DNA from: Delphinapterus leucas
Taxonomy: Eukaryota; Chordata; Mammalia; Artiodactyla; Monodontidae
Direction of reading: 5' to 3'
NCBI RefSeq assembly: GCF_002288925.2
Contig: NW_022098004.1
Location: forward strand, 8,129,604-8,193,603
Length of the DNA stretch: 64,000 nt
In this document: piece by piece, positions 33,566 to 45,011 of the stretch
Layout of the letters: every line of letters begins with the position of its first letter
How positions within the stretch are numbered: the stretch's first letter is position 1
The notes under the pieces: model-generated
What the model was told of the DNA's origin: nothing
What the model saw: the letters and a program-made list of their open reading frames with translations, nothing else
Databases searched by the model: none
Position numbers and translations under genes: made by a program

Positions 33566-35815
33566 GGCCAGTTGAGCTCCAAAGTACGTGAGGGGAAGCA
33601 GTGGAGGCTTTCCATGGCATGAGTTTTCGTTTTGTAACTATTTTCCTTGCCTTTATTCAATTACTATCTCATCTGTTCTCATCACACCTGGTGAGAGAAT
33701 CAGGATCCGCGATATCCAGGCTGCATTTTCTGGATGAGAGCAGTGAGGTACTGGATCCGTTCATTCGGTCAACAAGTATTTGAGTGTTGGTTGAATAAGT
33801 ACAGTGTGAATAATGCTGAGCTAGGTGGGGTGATGGCAGTACACAGGGAGCTATTAGAATGGACCTGATTACAGAGCCCCGAGGCTCTGGGGGCTGTGAG
33901 GGGAGACCGATGCTTTAGTCCTGAAGCCCTGCATTCACTGTGGCTATCAGTGTGGGAGCCTTATCTTCGAGGGGAGAGACCTCGGAGCAAGTTGTGTGAA
34001 TTTTGGGCAACCCTCTGCCCATCTCTGTGCCTCCTTCTCTCACTAAAAAAATGACAAAACTGAATTCATCGATTTCCAAAGTCTCTCCAATTCTCTGATA
34101 TGACCCTCTGCCCCACCTTAGAAAAATACAGCGCCTCCTAACACAGAGGCGGGATGAATCATACAAATGAACACAGAGTGAGGAAGCATTGCCACGTGTA
34201 TGGCTTACTTTGTATACAGGTCAAAACAGGTGAAACTCACCTGTGGAGTTAGAAGTCGGGACACTGGTCACCCTTGGAAGGAATGGGGAATGGGAGAGAA
34301 GGGGCTGCTTCCAGGAGGGCTGGCTCTGCTCTGGACGTGGATCGAATGCTGATTCCACAGGTGTGCTCGCTTTGTGATGTTCTGTCAACCTGTACACTTA
34401 CGAATCTGGGCTCTTTACGGTTAAAAAAAAAACCAAAAAACTTAAAAAAAAATGCAAACAGCATCAGAAGAGAGTGGTAGCGCGGGAAGTGTCCCTGATG
34501 GGTGGCAGGGAGAGGGCAGGGGCTCTGGACTGGCTTTATGACTCAGGCAAGTCCCTGTCCTTCTCTGAGCAGTAGGAGGTCGCTGGGGACTACAGCATCC
34601 CTTTACCAACGGGTAATGCAGAAGGCGCTGGCTGGCGGCACTGGCTGGATTTCCCCTGAAGCATCCCGCCCTAAGCCCGGAGCCCTTGGAAGGAGCACGC
34701 TATCGCCAGCACTCAACAGGTGGCAGTCTTCCCTCAGCCTCGGCAGGCTCGGGGTGCCGGTGAGGGCTGCGCTTACCCAGCGGAGTTAGCTAGGACGCTG
34801 ATATCCAGGGGAGTTCTCTCCCTTCCCTGGCATGGGGGTCTCATGCCCGGGCTCCCCACTCAAATATTCTGCGCCTGCCTACTCTCCTAGGACTCCCAGT
34901 ATCCCTAGGAAGAGCCTGAAACTTCCTCTGCCTGCGCCACCCCCAGTCCCCTCCTCTGTGGAGGAGTGCTCCCACAGCCCCTCTGCCGGCCTCAGCTGGG
35001 GGGTCCTAGGCCTCAATTTGGAGCGGGATTTGAAAACAAGAGAGAGAATTTCCGGGAACCGGGGTGACTGCTCCAACAGAGAAAGGACTGTGGATATTTC
35101 ATTAAGGTGGTTCAGCTAGCAAACAACATTACAAAACTGAGTGTGTTGGCAGGAACCTGAGAAGCACATTAACATGGGTGAAATAGTGGAAAAAGAAGCC
35201 CAGAGTGGGAAAAGCCCCTGGGGGGGGGTCTCTGAGCAGAGATCCCACTTCTTCAGACCCCTCCTGGTCTGCCTGAAGTGGCCTCCTGCACACCGGTACC
35301 CCCCTTCCAAAGACATTCCAAAGGGGGTCTCAGAAGTGGCAGGATGGGGTAGGGCGGAGCCCTTCCGGCACCGCAGGGACTTTGGCTCTTGAGTCTGGGT
35401 CCTTCTGGAGCATGGGGCTCTCAGGCACCACTTCCCTGGTCTGAGAGGCCCAAGGAGCTGGAAGAGACTTGGAACCCAGAGTTGCCCCAAGAGGCTGCCC
35501 TAGAGTCTCAGGTGCCTGAGGCAGGGGATGTCAAGGCCGGACAGATGGTGAGACCTGCTTGTCACAGTGAGGGTGGGTGGGATCCAGCATGGGGTCCTGT
35601 GACACCTCTGGACCACCACCGGGCTGGATGTCTCCCAGGTCTTCCCCCAGGCGTCCCTCTGGCTAAAGGACAGGAACACACAGAGGCCCCTTTGTTTGGC
35701 CTGCACCAAATGCTTTAAGACATCTTTCCTCTGCATCTTGTGTGTCTCCCCCGGTGCAACTCAAGGCTACTTCTGTGTAGACTCTTCTGTGTTATTTCTG
35801 TACGATATAGTAACA
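33566..35815. other. Unique DNA, GC-richer between about 34480 and 35700
   Basis: No exon could be supported. Short weak resemblances are an antisense L2 piece near 33755-33830 and a sense MIR piece near 34520-34575. The segment 34480-35700 is GC-richer than its surroundings, but CpG density looks ordinary by eye, so I do not call a CpG island. Frames of 95-124 codons on both strands overlap and lack domains. Confidence 0.4.
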
Positions 35816-36015
35816 CAGCAACATGCATTGAACTTAGCACTTTGCATGTTTAATTTCTCATCAAGCTCTGAGGTAGATGGTATTATTATCCCCATTTTAC
35901 AGACTAGGACATTGAGGCTTAGAGAGGTTAGGAAATTGCCGGAAGTCACATTACTAGTAGATACAGGAGAAGAATTTACATGCAGGTTTGTTTGAATCCA
36001 GAGTCCTCCTCAAGC
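35816..36015 (-). mobile_element. MIR fragment
   Basis: Antisense MIR, well preserved in the core: 'attattatccccattttaca', 'gaggcttagagaggttagga' and 'aattgccggaagtcac'. Confidence 0.75.
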
Positions 36016-36284
36016 CATCTTGGTGGGAGAATGTGTCAGAAGCCTCTGGTTCTCCAAGTCCCTGACAATCCCAGAGAGAGGCATGGGGGAGGGGAACTCA
36101 TGAAGGAACCGCAGAGTAAGGGCAGGGGAGCAGGAGAAAGCCAGGCCATTTATGAAGTCTGCCATTCACTCGAGGCCCTTGGGCGGACAGCTTAGCTGCT
36201 TAGAGCCTCCGTTTTCTCCAGTTGCTGTGAAAACGACCCAATGGAAAACCTGTGATGTGCCACACCTGGTGTCTGGCAAGAATT

Positions 36285-36635
36285 GGTGCTCAGTAAATGG
36301 TACAGCCCTTTTTTTACTTCCTGCTGCTTCCTTTGTCTGCCCAGCTACACGTGGTTCTCTTACAGGGTCAGTCCTTCTACCCAGGCAGCGTTTCCTCAGA
36401 GAGGCTGTGACTGGTGACTCCAAACCCAAGTTACATGTCAGCTGGATGTTCTCTCCCTGCACCTTGAACTCCTCCTATCTCAGTACTTATCACCTTGTTC
36501 TGTAGATTGTTTAATTATCCACATATCTCTCCTCAGCTGAGGACTTGAGGTGGCAGGAAATGTGTCTACCTGGTTCACTGTGGAAAATCAAGGTACCGTC
36601 CAAGAGCCTAAAATGTTAGAGTGCTCAGTAGATAC
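36285..36635 (+). mobile_element. L2 3'-end relics
   Basis: 'ttggtgctcagtaaatgg' near 36284, then 'gaggtggcaggaaatgtgtc' and 'agtgctcagtagatacctgt' near 36620, as in the L2 3' terminus. The TGGA array begins at its end. Confidence 0.55.
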
Positions 36636-36835
36636 CTGTTGATGTATGGATGTATCGATGCATGGATGGATGGGTGGATGAGTGGATGGAAGGACTAACG
36701 GGTGGGTGGAGGGATGGATGATGGATGGGTGGATGGGCTGGTGGAAAGATGGACTGATGGGTAGAGGGATGGATGGGTGGATGGATGGATGGAAGGTTAG
36801 ATGTGAGGGTGGATGGACTGATGGGTGAATTGGAT
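36636..36835. repeat. Interrupted (TGGA)n array
   Basis: About 200 bp of GGAT/GGTGGAT-type units with point changes, starting at an L2-like 3' end. Minus-strand reading gives a Pro/His/Ser-rich frame that is not a gene. Confidence 0.9.
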
Positions 36836-38009
36836 GAATCATTTGTATACAGATAATCAGCTTAAGTACCTTCATTTATAACATTTTATCTCATGTATAT
36901 GCACTGGTATTTTTAGGAACACTGTCCTGCTTACTATTATATTTTTGGCTTTTACCATCCTGAGATAGATAGAAGCAATAACTAAGGCTGGCCCTGCCCA
37001 AGTAGATAAGGGCTACTGTACAGCTGAACACTCACAAACAAACAAAAGCATTTCCTAAGCCTTCTCCTTCTTCACAAGCTTCTGGAAAATTGTTTTTTAA
37101 TTCTGTTTGGCGAGAGTAGATGCCACACTCTGTCACTCATTACCACAACCTGTCCTCCGCTCAGGAAAAGGGGCTGCCTTCTGCCTTCTGGAATCTTAAG
37201 CTCCCCCCCTTTTTTGGTGTTGATAGGAAGGAGGGGGACTGATAACCACTGATAACCAGGTTGCTAATTGCTCCACTTATCAGAAGATGGTCTTTCATTG
37301 CAGTGCGTATGTGGGCAGCGTGTGGTTCAAAAGGCGGAGCGGTGCTGGGGTCTGTGGCTTGGCAGTGACAGGGTTCCAGTGGAGAGATCAGGGTTCAGAG
37401 AGAAGTGAGGGAGGGCAGGGTCAGTGGAACGCTCTCAGGATCATCTCCCGTTCTTATCGATGGCTCGTTTCCCCAACACACACGCTCAACGTACTTGAAC
37501 TTATAACCCCGGGAAGCCAAATAGCAGCTCCAGCCTGTTGGGCCCCGAAGGAAGCAGATTCTGGTTCTGGTTCTTGAGAAGGCTTGACTGGAGAGCCCCT
37601 TCTTCCTTGGAAATGTCATTGGGGGTTCCCTTCATGCCCACCCCACACCCGCTCCTGAACAAGTTCTCAAAGTATTGATAGAATCAGATCAAGGTAGATC
37701 CATGGAGGTTTTAAGGACTGAGAAAGCTCTCAGCTGCACCGGTGATTGGAATTATACCAATTCCAATCGGTATAATCGGAAGCTCCCGTTTGCATTTAGC
37801 CAAAGACACGAAGTTCATGTCTTAGAATAACGGATTCCCCAATAAAGGAAGGTATGGATGTGACCTTGTCAAGAGCTACTGCAATTCTTCCTATAGGAGG
37901 GAGAAACAGGATAAAAGGATGGAAGGAAGGGAAGGGGAGCCCAGGAGGAAGGAAAGAAGGGGCATTTGAAAGGATGAGTGGTAAGAAAAGAGAGGGAATG
38001 GTGTAGAAT
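36836..38009. other. Unique DNA with a small interleaved inverted repeat
   Basis: No gene recognised. A compact inverted-repeat structure at 37744-37776 is listed separately. GA-rich DNA lies at about 37905-37965. Confidence 0.45.
37744..37776. repeat. Interleaved inverted repeats
   Basis: gattggaatt (37744-37753) is the exact reverse complement of aattccaatc (37759-37768), and attatacc (37751-37758) is the exact reverse complement of ggtataat (37769-37776). The two pairs overlap, which fits local template switching. Confidence 0.95.
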
Positions 38010-38215
38010 GTTTATGGAGCATCTGCTTCAGTCAGGGACTAAGCCACACGTACGTCTTTGCTAATATCCACAGCAATCTGGCCAGGCAGATTTGTTGACT
38101 TACCGTTAATAGATGAGGAAACCTAGGCCCGGCAAAGTTAATTAATGGTGCACAAGGTCACACAGCAACTGGAACTGAAGCCTGGAAATCTGACTCTTGC
38201 AGGCTGCCTTCTGTC
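38010..38215 (-). mobile_element. MIR fragment
   Basis: Antisense MIR: 'tagatgaggaaacctaggcc', 'acaaggtcacacagcaactg' and 'gaactgaagcctggaa'. Confidence 0.7.
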
Positions 38216-38369
38216 TCTCCCTCTTGCTATGATTAGGTGGGTCAAGCAGGGCCCAGTGGGGTTCGTATGGTCAGCGGGACAGCACCTCACTCTTAAGCGG
38301 TGACTAGGGCCTCCTTCCTGGGCCAATTCCTCCTTCTCCAACTCAGGAGCTGGAATTGTCAGATCTTAG

Positions 38370-38495
38370 AACCCACTACCTGGAGACTGAGGCCCAGTGA
38401 GAGGAAAGGCCTTGTCCGGGGACCCACAGTAGTTGGAGGCAGGAGCTGGGACTAGATCTTTAGTCTCTTGAATCTCAGTGTGGCTGTTTTGGGTC
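38370..38495 (-). mobile_element. MIR fragment
   Basis: Antisense MIR-like: 'gactgaggcccagtgagagg', 'gggacccacagtagttggag' and 'agctgggactagatct'. Confidence 0.5.
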
Positions 38496-39047
38496 TACTT
38501 CAAGGCCCCTGTGCAGTCAATTCCATTATTGTATCTAAAGTCACAGTTCAAGGGGGAAATAGCATAGGAGGATTAGATGGAGCATATGAGGCTATAAATC
38601 TCTGGCATCTACCTTCACATAGCTTATCTGTGAAATGGGATTGCTATGGGCTGGTGTGTTCAGAACAGTCCTCATGACCTCATCCTTTCAGTCTATTAGT
38701 GGAGTATTTTGAAGACATTACTAGAAAGCATTCTGTAGATATGAACTATATGCAGTGACCTATGACTCCAGAAGCAAGTTCACGGGCGTGATACTTTGAA
38801 CTCTCATTATTGGGGTTGGTCAATACAGCTGATAGGGATTCCAGGAAAGGAGGTCCTTAAGGCGAAGGGAAAAGACACCTGGAGTCAGAATGCTTAGCTT
38901 GTGCTCAGGCTTTGACTAAACTTCCTGGTGTCAATTTCCTCATTTTTTAAAACAAATGAAGATGATATAAACAAGCTTTCCTGTAGCCTTATTTCACCCA
39001 GTGCTTATGAACAGCAGCTCTGAGCAAGTCTCTTGCCCCTTTAGGGC

Positions 39048-39088
39048 CTTTCAGTGGTCCTCATCATCCTGGCGATAAAGCCCAGTTC
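39048..39088 (+). mobile_element. L2 fragment, left part, split by a SINE
   Basis: 'tcctcatcatcctggcgata' then 'aagcccagttctt' matches the start of an L2 segment that resumes after the CHR-2 insertion at 39296. Confidence 0.6.
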
Positions 39089-39090
39089 TT
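39081..39090. repeat. Left target-site duplication of CHR-2
   Basis: cccagttctt, repeated exactly at 39299-39308. Confidence 0.85.
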
Positions 39091-39296
39091 TTTTTTTTTT
39101 TTTGCGGTACACGGGCCTCTCACTGTCGTGGCCTCTCCCGTTGCGGAGCACAGGCTCCGGATGCCCAGGCTCAGCGGCCATGGCTCACGGGCCCAGCCGC
39201 TCCGCGGCACGTGGCATCCTCCCGGACGGGGGTACAAACCCGTGTACCCTGCATCGGCAGGCAGACTCCCAACCACTGCGCCACCAGGGAAGCCCA
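39089..39296 (-). mobile_element. CHR-2 SINE, inserted in L2
   Basis: Minus-strand head 'gggcttccctggtggcgcag', body with 'ggctgggcccgtgagccatg', end 'gtaccgc' and an A run of about 15. It interrupts an L2 element and has a 10-bp exact target-site duplication. Confidence 0.95.
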
Positions 39297-39298
39297 GG

Positions 39299-39308
39299 CC
39301 CAGTTCTT
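39299..39308. repeat. Right target-site duplication of CHR-2
   Basis: Exact copy of 39081-39090. Confidence 0.85.
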
Positions 39309-39720
39309 TAGAGTGGCCTGTGGGGCCTCTTCTGGGAAATCTCATCTTCCTCCCTCCCCGTCCCATCCTCAGGTCGTCAGATTGTCATGCTGCCTCCTCT
39401 GCGGGGCCGCTGTACTGGGATGCCACCCCCACCACATTTTCCCGTCCAGTTCCTCTCCTCTCCCTCTGATCTCGTCCCTGTTGTCATTTCCTCAGGAAAG
39501 CATTTATTGATCCTCACATGCATGTCCCCTTGTGTTGTGTATCTTCTTTCCCACATAACTCTTACAATCACACTTTTATGTTTATTTGTGCGTTACCTTT
39601 AAAAAGAAACTGAATGATAAACTCCATGAGGTTTGGGATCATGTTGGGTCATGCTGAACATTTTATTCCTACGCTGAGAATATAAAGTCAAACATTTGCA
39701 TGAATGATTGAAGGAACAGA
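39309..39720 (+). mobile_element. L2 fragment, right part through 3' end
   Basis: Continues the L2 colinearly: CT-rich middle, 'tgtttatttgtgcgttacct', 'gataaactccatgaggtttg', and a terminal 'gcatgaatgattgaagg'. Among the longest L2 remnants in the window. Confidence 0.75.
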
Positions 39721-40224
39721 TGGAGGGAGGGTGATCCCCAGATGTAGCTGACTTCTCCAAAAAGACATTTATGGTCGATTACTAATTGGTGGACCTGTCA
39801 AATGTGATGCCAAGGCAATACGGCTCCTTTGAATTCCTTCTGATTCCCCAAGGCTGAATTCTCGTGGAAGCCCCACTCTGGTACTTGAAGTCCTGAAAGA
39901 AGATTCCATACTTTCTGAGCTCTGGCCAGCAGACTGTGCACATTATTTATTGCTAAGGACTGGTGGCTTGCTTAATGCCCATCCCCGTTCTTTTATTACA
40001 TACTTTCTTGATCAAACTGTAAACCAACAAGAGAGTGCTTAGCAATCATTAACAGCTGTTCTTGGAAAAGGACTAGATCACATAATTGTACCTTTTACAA
40101 CGCTCACCCTGACCACTGTTCCACCTCCGTGGCCACGCGTGTCCTCTGGAGCTGGAAGCATCACAAACAAGTCTCTTGGCTAAAATCAGAATAGGAAGGA
40201 ACAAGAAGATGGGGAGAAAGATCC
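39721..40224. other. Unique DNA, no gene seen
   Basis: No repeat family recognised. The sequence may be part of the conserved-looking block that follows. Confidence 0.45.
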
Positions 40225-40550
40225 AGAAAACAATTGACTCATTATAAAGTTGCTGAGAAGCTTAAGGCCGCTGCATTTCTGTTGGCTGCCAAGTGAATAT
40301 GTAACTACTTTATATATTTCAACAAAATTAAACTTAAACCTACAGAATTAGGTTTATTAATTTCTGTCAGGGCTCAGTGGGGGAATAAGAATGGCCATTC
40401 ATTATGGACACACAATTACTGGAGACAAAAATGAAGCCCAGCACTATTAAGTATAATAAAAATGTTGAACAGTGAGGAAATTTTCATTAAATATAATCTG
40501 TTCTTTATATTACTACACTTAATCCTTGCTGTCTGCTTCTCTGTTTTTCT
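40225..40550. promoter_or_regulatory. Candidate conserved noncoding element, AT-rich
   Basis: Repeat-free DNA with 'aaacaattgactcattataa', 'gaattaggtttattaatttc', 'ggccattcattatgg' and 'cacacaattactggag'. High density of TAAT/ATTA cores and no low-complexity drift. Call is by composition only. Confidence 0.35.
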
Positions 40551-42039
40551 CCAACCTATTTAATTTTATTACTTAACTTTTTATAAATGTTTCTTAATAC
40601 AATTATGATTAAATATTTGGGAGAAGAGAAGAATGTTATTCTCTTAAAAAAGAAAAAGAAAGGAAGAAGTCTCCTTCCATGTCCTCTTTTCTTCACTGCT
40701 AAGATGGTGAAAAATGATGTTTTTTTGGAAAAAGCAAGTGCTAAGTGGGATTTTATTGTCGGGGCAAGGCCGGAGCATGAGAGAAGGGAAGGCAATAAAT
40801 AAGAAAGAAGCTCCGATCAGCAATGGTAGGAGAGGTCTTTATATTACGCATTTAAATGAAAGTCCATTGCCTTATAAAAATGTCTGCAAATATTTGTGTG
40901 GCCAAACCATGTAATTAAAAGATGGGCCCGGCTAATGTTATTGTTTGCACTACATGAAGACATTTGTGATCTGAGCACTTTTTTTTTTTAAGTCACGATG
41001 TGTTCTTCTGTGAATTGCTCTCTGTTTTATGGAGTGGTGAGGGTGGATAGTGGGAAGTGAAATGGGGAATTTCATTTTCTTTGCCAAAATACGGCTGTCA
41101 TCGTGTCTCCAAGCTTCTTGTTGGGCCTACCATGGTCTTACGTATTTTTCTTAGCACAACTCAATCAAGAAGCAGCCATCAATCCAAGCGTGGGAAATAG
41201 GGGTACTGAAATAAAACCAAGACTCAACCTTCTTCCACTAACGACTGCTTTAATGACTATGTTCAGAACAGAGGAGTTTTGGTTCCATGGCCACGTCATT
41301 TTGGGAGTTCAGTTCTGGGCCTCACATGTTGGGTTTTAAGAGTTGTCTGTTTTCTTCCAGCTATGTAAGATGAGAATTGAACTTTCGTTCTTCACAACCA
41401 CACAACCCTGCCCAACTTCCAGGACCCACTCCACATATTCGTATTTCCCAGACCCCATCCTCCCAATATGCTTATGTGTAACTTTACTCAGCCAGGTGTT
41501 TGATGTTTATATGGTAATGGTTGTGTATGATACTTAGTATGATGCCTTTTTCATTCAGGGATTTGTTTCTTTGGAAGCTGACAATGTTTGTCATCCTTGT
41601 TGGTGCTGATATTATTACTATTTGCATAGTTCTTGACATAATTTTTCTTCCCCTAAGCCTGCCCACCATTGGTGTAAATCCTCTCAAACTAGGATATTCT
41701 GTCAATACCCTCTTCTTGGAAAAAGCTCTCTGAGCCTTCCGACCTGCTCCAGCCTGGATTGGTGGCTTGCTTGGTGGCTCCCAGCTGTGGTCTTGGGATC
41801 TCCTTTCACCACTGTCCTAGGTGTCCTTCCCTGCCTCTCACACTGTGTCCCTGTTTCCTGAGTCCTCTGTGTGCCTGTTGATTTCACCCCATGTTTTGTA
41901 GAGCATATCTTCTAGTAACTTCCAAAGATGGAATGCATGGGAATTAAACCTTGGGGAACTTGCCCTGTTAGAGAAGACTTCTCTACCAGAACCACTGAAG
42001 TAATCTCCTCCTGTTTCTCTCTAGAAGATCACCTTATTT
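40551..42039. other. Unique AT-rich DNA, no gene seen
   Basis: Includes 40830-40980 (with 'ccatgtaattaaaagatggg' and 'ggctaatgttattgtttgca'), which also looks enhancer-like. Frames up to 79 codons have no domain. Confidence 0.4.
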
Positions 42040-42245
42040 TAGTCCTCTGCATAGCCTTTATGTAAACTGGTGACCCTCATTCTTACTCACTAGCTTACAT
42101 TAGTTTTGGGCAAGCCTATAAGAAAGTAAGGTCATGAGTGGTGAGAGTTCGTCTGCTTTGCTCACTGCTGAGTCCCAGTGCCAGGAACAATAACACATCT
42201 ATTAGACACTCAGTAAATATTCATTGAATAAAGGAATTGACGAAT
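42040..42245 (+). mobile_element. L2 3' end
   Basis: 'tgctgagtcccagtgccagg', 'agacactcagtaaatattca' and 'ttgaataaaggaattgacga' are the standard L2 3' terminus. Confidence 0.75.
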
Positions 42246-42625
42246 TTATTAGCTTGGTTGAACATATGCATCTACACAGAACAGGAGGTGTTGGAGAAGT
42301 CTAGCCCTCATGTGACATAGCCCATCTTGAGACAGAGGGCATGTGGTTCTCTATATGGACCAGAACGTGCATCAGCCTTTAAAACTGAAATCGATAGCAG
42401 CCTTCCACTTGGCCACCTACTCCTGACACCTCCAGCATGGGGCTCCCCTTTGAGCGATGACACAGAAAACCTGGATTTCAGGCGCTTGCTGGAGCTCTCT
42501 TCTTGAGAGATTTGCTATTGCCCTCCTGCCAAAAGTGCAGAAAGACAAAATCCAGAGAGGTAGACTAAGGGGTGTCCTCCCCAAGGATTCAGTATTCCAG
42601 ACTGGGAGTCTCCGGACTGTTTTGA

Positions 42626-42662
<37 letters not shown>

Positions 42663-42885
42663 CACATAGACATGGTATACATACACACTAATTTTTTTTA
42701 AGTAAGTGATACATTTAGAGTATTGTACTAACGTATTATAGCCAGTATAAAATATGTGAAAAATTGATTTTAAAAACAGAAGAAATAAAAATAACCTTGA
42801 AGACAGAAACGTTAATATTTTCTTTGTATACTCTATAGGGTCACTCTCTTTTCGGAGACCCTGATGTACATTAGTATTTGCCAAA
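42246..42885. other. Unique DNA around a TG microsatellite
   Basis: Apart from the TG run at 42629-42659 nothing is recognised. The 155-codon minus-strand frame here runs through the TG repeat. Confidence 0.5.
42629..42659. repeat. (TG)n microsatellite
   Basis: About 15 uninterrupted TG units. Confidence 0.97.
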
Positions 42886-43010
42886 CTTTAGCGTGCTGAG
42901 GAACCATCTGGATGGCTTCTTAAAAATGTAGGTTTCCAGGCTCCTTTCAGAGGGTGACTCATTAGGACGTGTAAGTCTGCATTCTCCCCAGGCACTCCAG
43001 TTGTTCCAAT
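42886..43010. mobile_element. hAT-type MITE relic
   Basis: 'ccaaactttagcgtgctgag', 'gaaccatctggatggcttct' and 'taaaaatgtaggtttccagg' follow the common '...cacctggggagcttgttaaa...' class in diverged form. Confidence 0.6.
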
Positions 43011-43364
43011 CTCTGTGGTTCACAGATCCCATCCACCTAAATACTCTGGGCACTGCTTCCTTATTTGGGCAGATTCAAGCAAAGTGACGTATTGGGAGCA
43101 TGTTAGCTTAGCTTCTGTTTGCAATGCCTTCACAGAAACATACAAAATAGTAGGGAGGGGGTATCAGTTAACAACAGCAAAAAAGGACCAGGATCTTCCA
43201 TTTCTGCATCTCTTATTAAAGAGTTAGTATCAGTGCCTTCCATGTAACTGTTGATGTTCCTTAAGTTATAAATTCTTCAAATTTAGCGTTAAGTAGTGTT
43301 GTTACTGTTGGTGTTGTTTTTTACTTAAAAATGGTGCAGTAATACTGATAGCTATCTATTTTGG

Positions 43365-43675
43365 ATCACGTATTTTGCACCTCATTTAGTGCCAGTCACT
43401 TTTCTTTTCTTTAGTACTCACAAGAAAGAGCATAATGGGGTAAGTAATGTTATTCCCGTTTTATAGATGTAGAAACTGAGGCCTAGAGAAGTAATTTCGT
43501 CAGTCACTGTGCTGCCAAACAAAGCAAAACAAAACGAATGGAAACATAAACCAAAACCTCTTGACTCCAGACTTACAAAGTAATATATTAAAACTTAGAG
43601 CAAGTAAGTGGTTGGTGGGATGTGAACTGGGGCCTCCTGACCCAAGTTCCATGCTCTTTCCATAAGATAGTAGCC
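43365..43675 (-). mobile_element. MIR fragment, with an internal gap
   Basis: Antisense MIR core 'gtagaaactgaggcctagag' near 43470. A further MIR-like part 'gagcaagtaagtggttggtg' appears near 43600. The intervening AAAC-rich sequence does not match. The stretch 43011-43364 holds nothing recognised. Confidence 0.6.
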
Positions 43676-44305
43676 GGCTTCACTTCCTAACACCCCTCCA
43701 CCAGCCCTTGGCTCAGTCAGCAAGTACACGGCAGAACCCTTCAATCCTTTGCTCTGTTTTTCTTCCGTTAAATCCCCAGCCAGCTGCTCAGCTTTGTAAC
43801 CTTCCTGTGATAAGCAGCGGACGACACAAAAGGCAGTTCAGCTATCATCACAAGTTACAGTGTCCAGTACGCCGCCAGCGAATGGGACCCTAAAGTTCTG
43901 CTTCAGTGATTCAGCAATACCCCATTTTGCTAGGAAACCCTTCACATACTCGGCCTTGGGGATGGTTTCCTGCTCAGCCAGCACCCACACACCCATCACT
44001 CCATCCACATGCTGGGCACCAGCTGAGCAAAACAGGAGGATGCCAAACAACTTTCTCTCTTTTCATCCCGATGTTTTGGCAGTGTGTACACATGGCCTCT
44101 GGGGGCATTTTGATGGATACCTTTTTCCCCCCTCCATCACAGTAATATTAACCTTCTTTAATAATCTATTAACAAAGAGGATAAAGGTCTTATTAACATT
44201 TATGTGCTTTTCTTGCCACTGAAATAACACTGTCTTTTTGTGTATTCAGAAGGCTGGTTTTTGGGTTTTTTTCTTCAGTGACAGAGGGTTGATGGATGTG
44301 GCGGC
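43676..44305. other. Unique DNA, no gene supported
   Basis: A minus-strand frame of 70 codons (43838-44050) encodes a peptide with a hydrophobic start (MFGILLFCSAG). I do not recognise it, and no splice or regulatory context was identified. Confidence 0.4.
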
Positions 44306-44500
44306 AAGGACACTGGTAGAAAGACAGTAGTTCACCTGGTTTAGACCCCAGCCTGCCACTTACTCTCTGTGTGACCTTGGTGAGGCCACTTAGCCTCTCT
44401 GAGCCTCCATTTCCTCATTTGTAAAACGGGGACATTTGAATCTACATCCATTGTTACTTTGAAGGTTTGAGAAAACTTACAACTTGGGATACAGAAAGCG
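44306..44500 (+). mobile_element. MIR fragment
   Basis: Sense MIR, well preserved: 'cagcctgccacttactctct', 'gtgtgaccttggtgaggcca', 'cctccatttcctcatttgta' and 'aaacggggacatttgaa'. Confidence 0.8.
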
Positions 44501-45011
44501 TTAATATATATTGGCCCTTTTTACAGTTCTTCCACCCCATGAAATGAGTTTCCATGGAATTTTAATTAGGGCCATCAATGAGTGATACATAACCAAGTTC
44601 CCCCTTTAAGATGCTTGCTTTTGGCTCCTGAGACAAAAACCACCCTGTCCACCACGATAGCTGTGTCTCTTCATGAGCTCAACCAATACCTGATGAAAAG
44701 AAAAAGAAACCCAATGGACAAAGCTATGCTGGATGTTAGGAAACAGTTACGAGGAAGAACAAAGATTCTGTTTTCCTCTGAAATGGCTGTTTTCATAAAT
44801 GACATGTCTCCAGATCATCCTGGGCTTGAATGAATCAAGCAGCCTCTCTGGCCATTTATATTTATAGCTAGTCAGAAGCTGCTGAGTGACTCACAGAGTC
44901 CAGTCCAGTTGTGTGTCCGTGAAGAGCTGTCATGGAGAGGAAGAGAAAGCGGGGGACAGCCATTAACTCCAATCACAGGGCGGTTCTGCTGGCCTCTCAC
45001 AGAATACCCAA
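44501..45011. other. Unique DNA, conserved-looking in part
   Basis: No repeat recognised. 44545-44600 (with 'ttttaattagggccatcaat') and 44800-44910 look non-neutral by composition, but I cannot support a specific element. The 83-codon frame at 44582 has no domain. Confidence 0.35.

Noticed and set aside
34480..35700. Possible CpG island or promoter
   Set aside because: GC-richer, but CpG is not enriched by eye and there is no linked open frame or first-exon signal.
36588..36875. Pro/His/Ser repeat protein on the minus strand
   Set aside because: Translation of the TGGA array, not a gene.
42417..42884. 155-codon minus-strand frame
   Set aside because: Passes through the TG microsatellite (His/Thr run) and has no domain.
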